From GCA-2712985 sp964515905 (GTDB taxonomy: Bacteria > Pseudomonadota > Alphaproteobacteria > UBA7887): a DNA stretch of 7,074 nucleotides. Below, in pieces: positions 6,166-7,074 of this stretch (position 1 is its first letter; every line of letters begins with the position of its first letter). Where the stretch lies: positions 1 through 7,074 of the forward strand of contig CAZEWK010000059.1 of NCBI GenBank assembly GCA_964515905.1. Direction: 5' to 3'. Below the pieces are notes generated by a model. It saw only the letters and a list, made by a program, of their open reading frames with translations. It was not told where the DNA came from and ran no database searches. The position numbers and the translations under genes are program-made.

Positions 6166-7074
6166 ATGGCCATACCGACACCCTTTTCCATACAGGTCCC
6201 GGACAAGACTTTACTAAAAATACGTAAAAAAGTCGCCACATATGAGTGGCACGAAATGCCAGAAGATGGCGGATGGGAATATGGTACCAATTTAGATTAC
6301 CTTAAGGAATTGTGCTCCTACTGGGTCCATAACTATGATTGGCGAACTCACGAGGCCACTCTGAACCGCTTGCAACAATTCCAAGCTCCCGTAGGTGGCA
6401 TCAACCTTCATTATATTCATGAAAAAGGGAGCAACCCGTCCTCGGTGCCAATCATTATGTCTCATGGTTGGCCCGGTTCAGTTTATGAATTCGTCGAAAT
6501 TATTGATCTTTTAGCACATCCGGAACGCCACGGTGGCGACCCCAAAGATTCGTTTGATGTAATTGCACCATCTCTTCCCGGGTTTGGTTTTTCAGGATCA
6601 CCAACAAAGCCAATAGGCCCGCGCAAGATTGCTCAATTATTCGCTTCCCTGATGAGCAACACCCTAGGATATAAGAATTTTATTGCACAAGGAGGGGACT
6701 GGGGTAGCGCCATATCAAGTTGGTTGGGATATGAACATGCACCTCCCTGCCAGGGCATTCATATAAATATGTTAACGATGCGACATCCAGATGGTCCACA
6801 GACAGAAGAAGAAAATAAATGGTCGTCTGAAATTGAGGACATTTTGGAAGCAGAAGCGGCATATAATTACCAGCAATCGACGAAGCCTCAAACTCTTAGC
6901 TACGCCATGATGGACAGTCCAGTTGGCGTCGCCGCGTGGATAATTGAGAAATTTAATACGTGGTCAGATACCAAAGGCGATGATCCCGAAAGTGTTTACA
7001 CCAAGGACCAGTTGCTAACCAACATTATGATCTATCTCGTTACCGGCACTTTTAATACTGCTTCATGGATTTAC
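6166..7074 (+). CDS. Epoxide hydrolase, EHN-domain alpha/beta hydrolase (3' end beyond window)
   Basis: Predicted enzyme that opens epoxides to vicinal diols, of the microsomal/juvenile-hormone epoxide hydrolase type. Seen: 303 codons to the window edge. Residues 1-85 form the N-terminal EHN region (start MAIPTPFSIQVPD; WEYGTNLDYLKEL; YDWRTHEATLNRL). The alpha/beta hydrolase fold follows, with the oxyanion-hole motif HGWPGS from His100, then APSLPGFGFSG, then the nucleophile elbow QGGDWGS with nucleophile Asp178. The lid segment IMIYLVTGTFN near the edge ends in Tyr303, at the place where one of the two epoxide-activating tyrosines is expected. The acid and histidine of the triad lie beyond the window. 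No signal peptide or N-terminal membrane anchor is seen, unlike mammalian microsomal enzymes. The frame is open upstream, but ATG 6166 is the first ATG and has a weak AGAGA before it. It diverges from the LLM gene. The substrate is unknown. Confidence 0.92.
   Translation, partial: MAIPTPFSIQVPDKTLLKIRKKVATYEWHEMPEDGGWEYGTNLDYLKELCSYWVHNYDWRTHEATLNRLQQFQAPVGGINLHYIHEKGSNPSSVPIIMSHGWPGSVYEFVEIIDLLAHPERHGGDPKDSFDVIAPSLPGFGFSGSPTKPIGPRKIAQLFASLMSNTLGYKNFIAQGGDWGSAISSWLGYEHAPPCQGIHINMLTMRHPDGPQTEEENKWSSEIEDILEAEAAYNYQQSTKPQTLSYAMMDSPVGVAAWIIEKFNTWSDTKGDDPESVYTKDQLLTNIMIYLVTGTFNTASWIY

Noticed and set aside
6680..6862. Minus-strand open frame of 60 codons
   Set aside because: It is antisense to the epoxide hydrolase nucleophile region, which is clearly coding on the plus strand.

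Overview
The window carries seven protein-coding genes, two of them cut by the window edges, on both strands with short spacers and no intergenic gap above about 205 bases. The DNA looks moderately AT-rich by eye. No tRNA, rRNA, insertion sequence, CRISPR array or phage gene was recognised. The gene families are 3-hydroxyisobutyrate dehydrogenase, a TPR/2OG-Fe(II) oxygenase beginning MNRAERRR, a YqjM-type old yellow enzyme, a MaoC hydratase, an F420-type luciferase-like oxidoreductase and an EHN-domain epoxide hydrolase. Together they fit a Gram-negative, probably marine alpha- or gammaproteobacterium. That assignment is inference from gene content, since there is no marker gene here.

Layout, left to right. 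(1) A minus-strand 3-hydroxyisobutyrate dehydrogenase (mmsB-like) starts at 728 and runs off the left edge. (2) Diverging from it on the plus strand are a 537-residue protein with six TPRs and a C-terminal 2OG-Fe(II) dioxygenase domain (833-2446), then 69 bases later a 179-residue protein of unknown function (2516-3055). (3) A minus-strand old yellow enzyme (3180-4277) converges on that pair. (4) A plus-strand MaoC-like hydratase (4481-4918) diverges from the old yellow enzyme across a 203-base spacer. (5) A minus-strand LLM-class flavin/F420 oxidoreductase (5005-5964) converges on the MaoC gene. (6) A plus-strand epoxide hydrolase (6166 to the right edge) diverges from the LLM gene across a 201-base spacer.

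How the genes may work together: apart from the TPR/dioxygenase and its unknown neighbour, every gene encodes a catabolic enzyme acting on small organic or acyl-CoA substrates (alcohol oxidation, C=C reduction, enoyl-CoA hydration, flavin/F420 redox chemistry, epoxide opening). They are arranged as single genes in alternating orientation, giving three divergent pairs (728|833, 4277|4481, 5964|6166), rather than as one operon. This looks like a loose catabolic neighbourhood, possibly for branched or unsaturated substrates, and not a compact system. No defence, secretion or mobile system was seen. The least explained pieces are the 179-residue protein and its partnership with the TPR/dioxygenase. 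Each divergent spacer also holds a small imperfect inverted repeat that could be an operator but could equally be chance.
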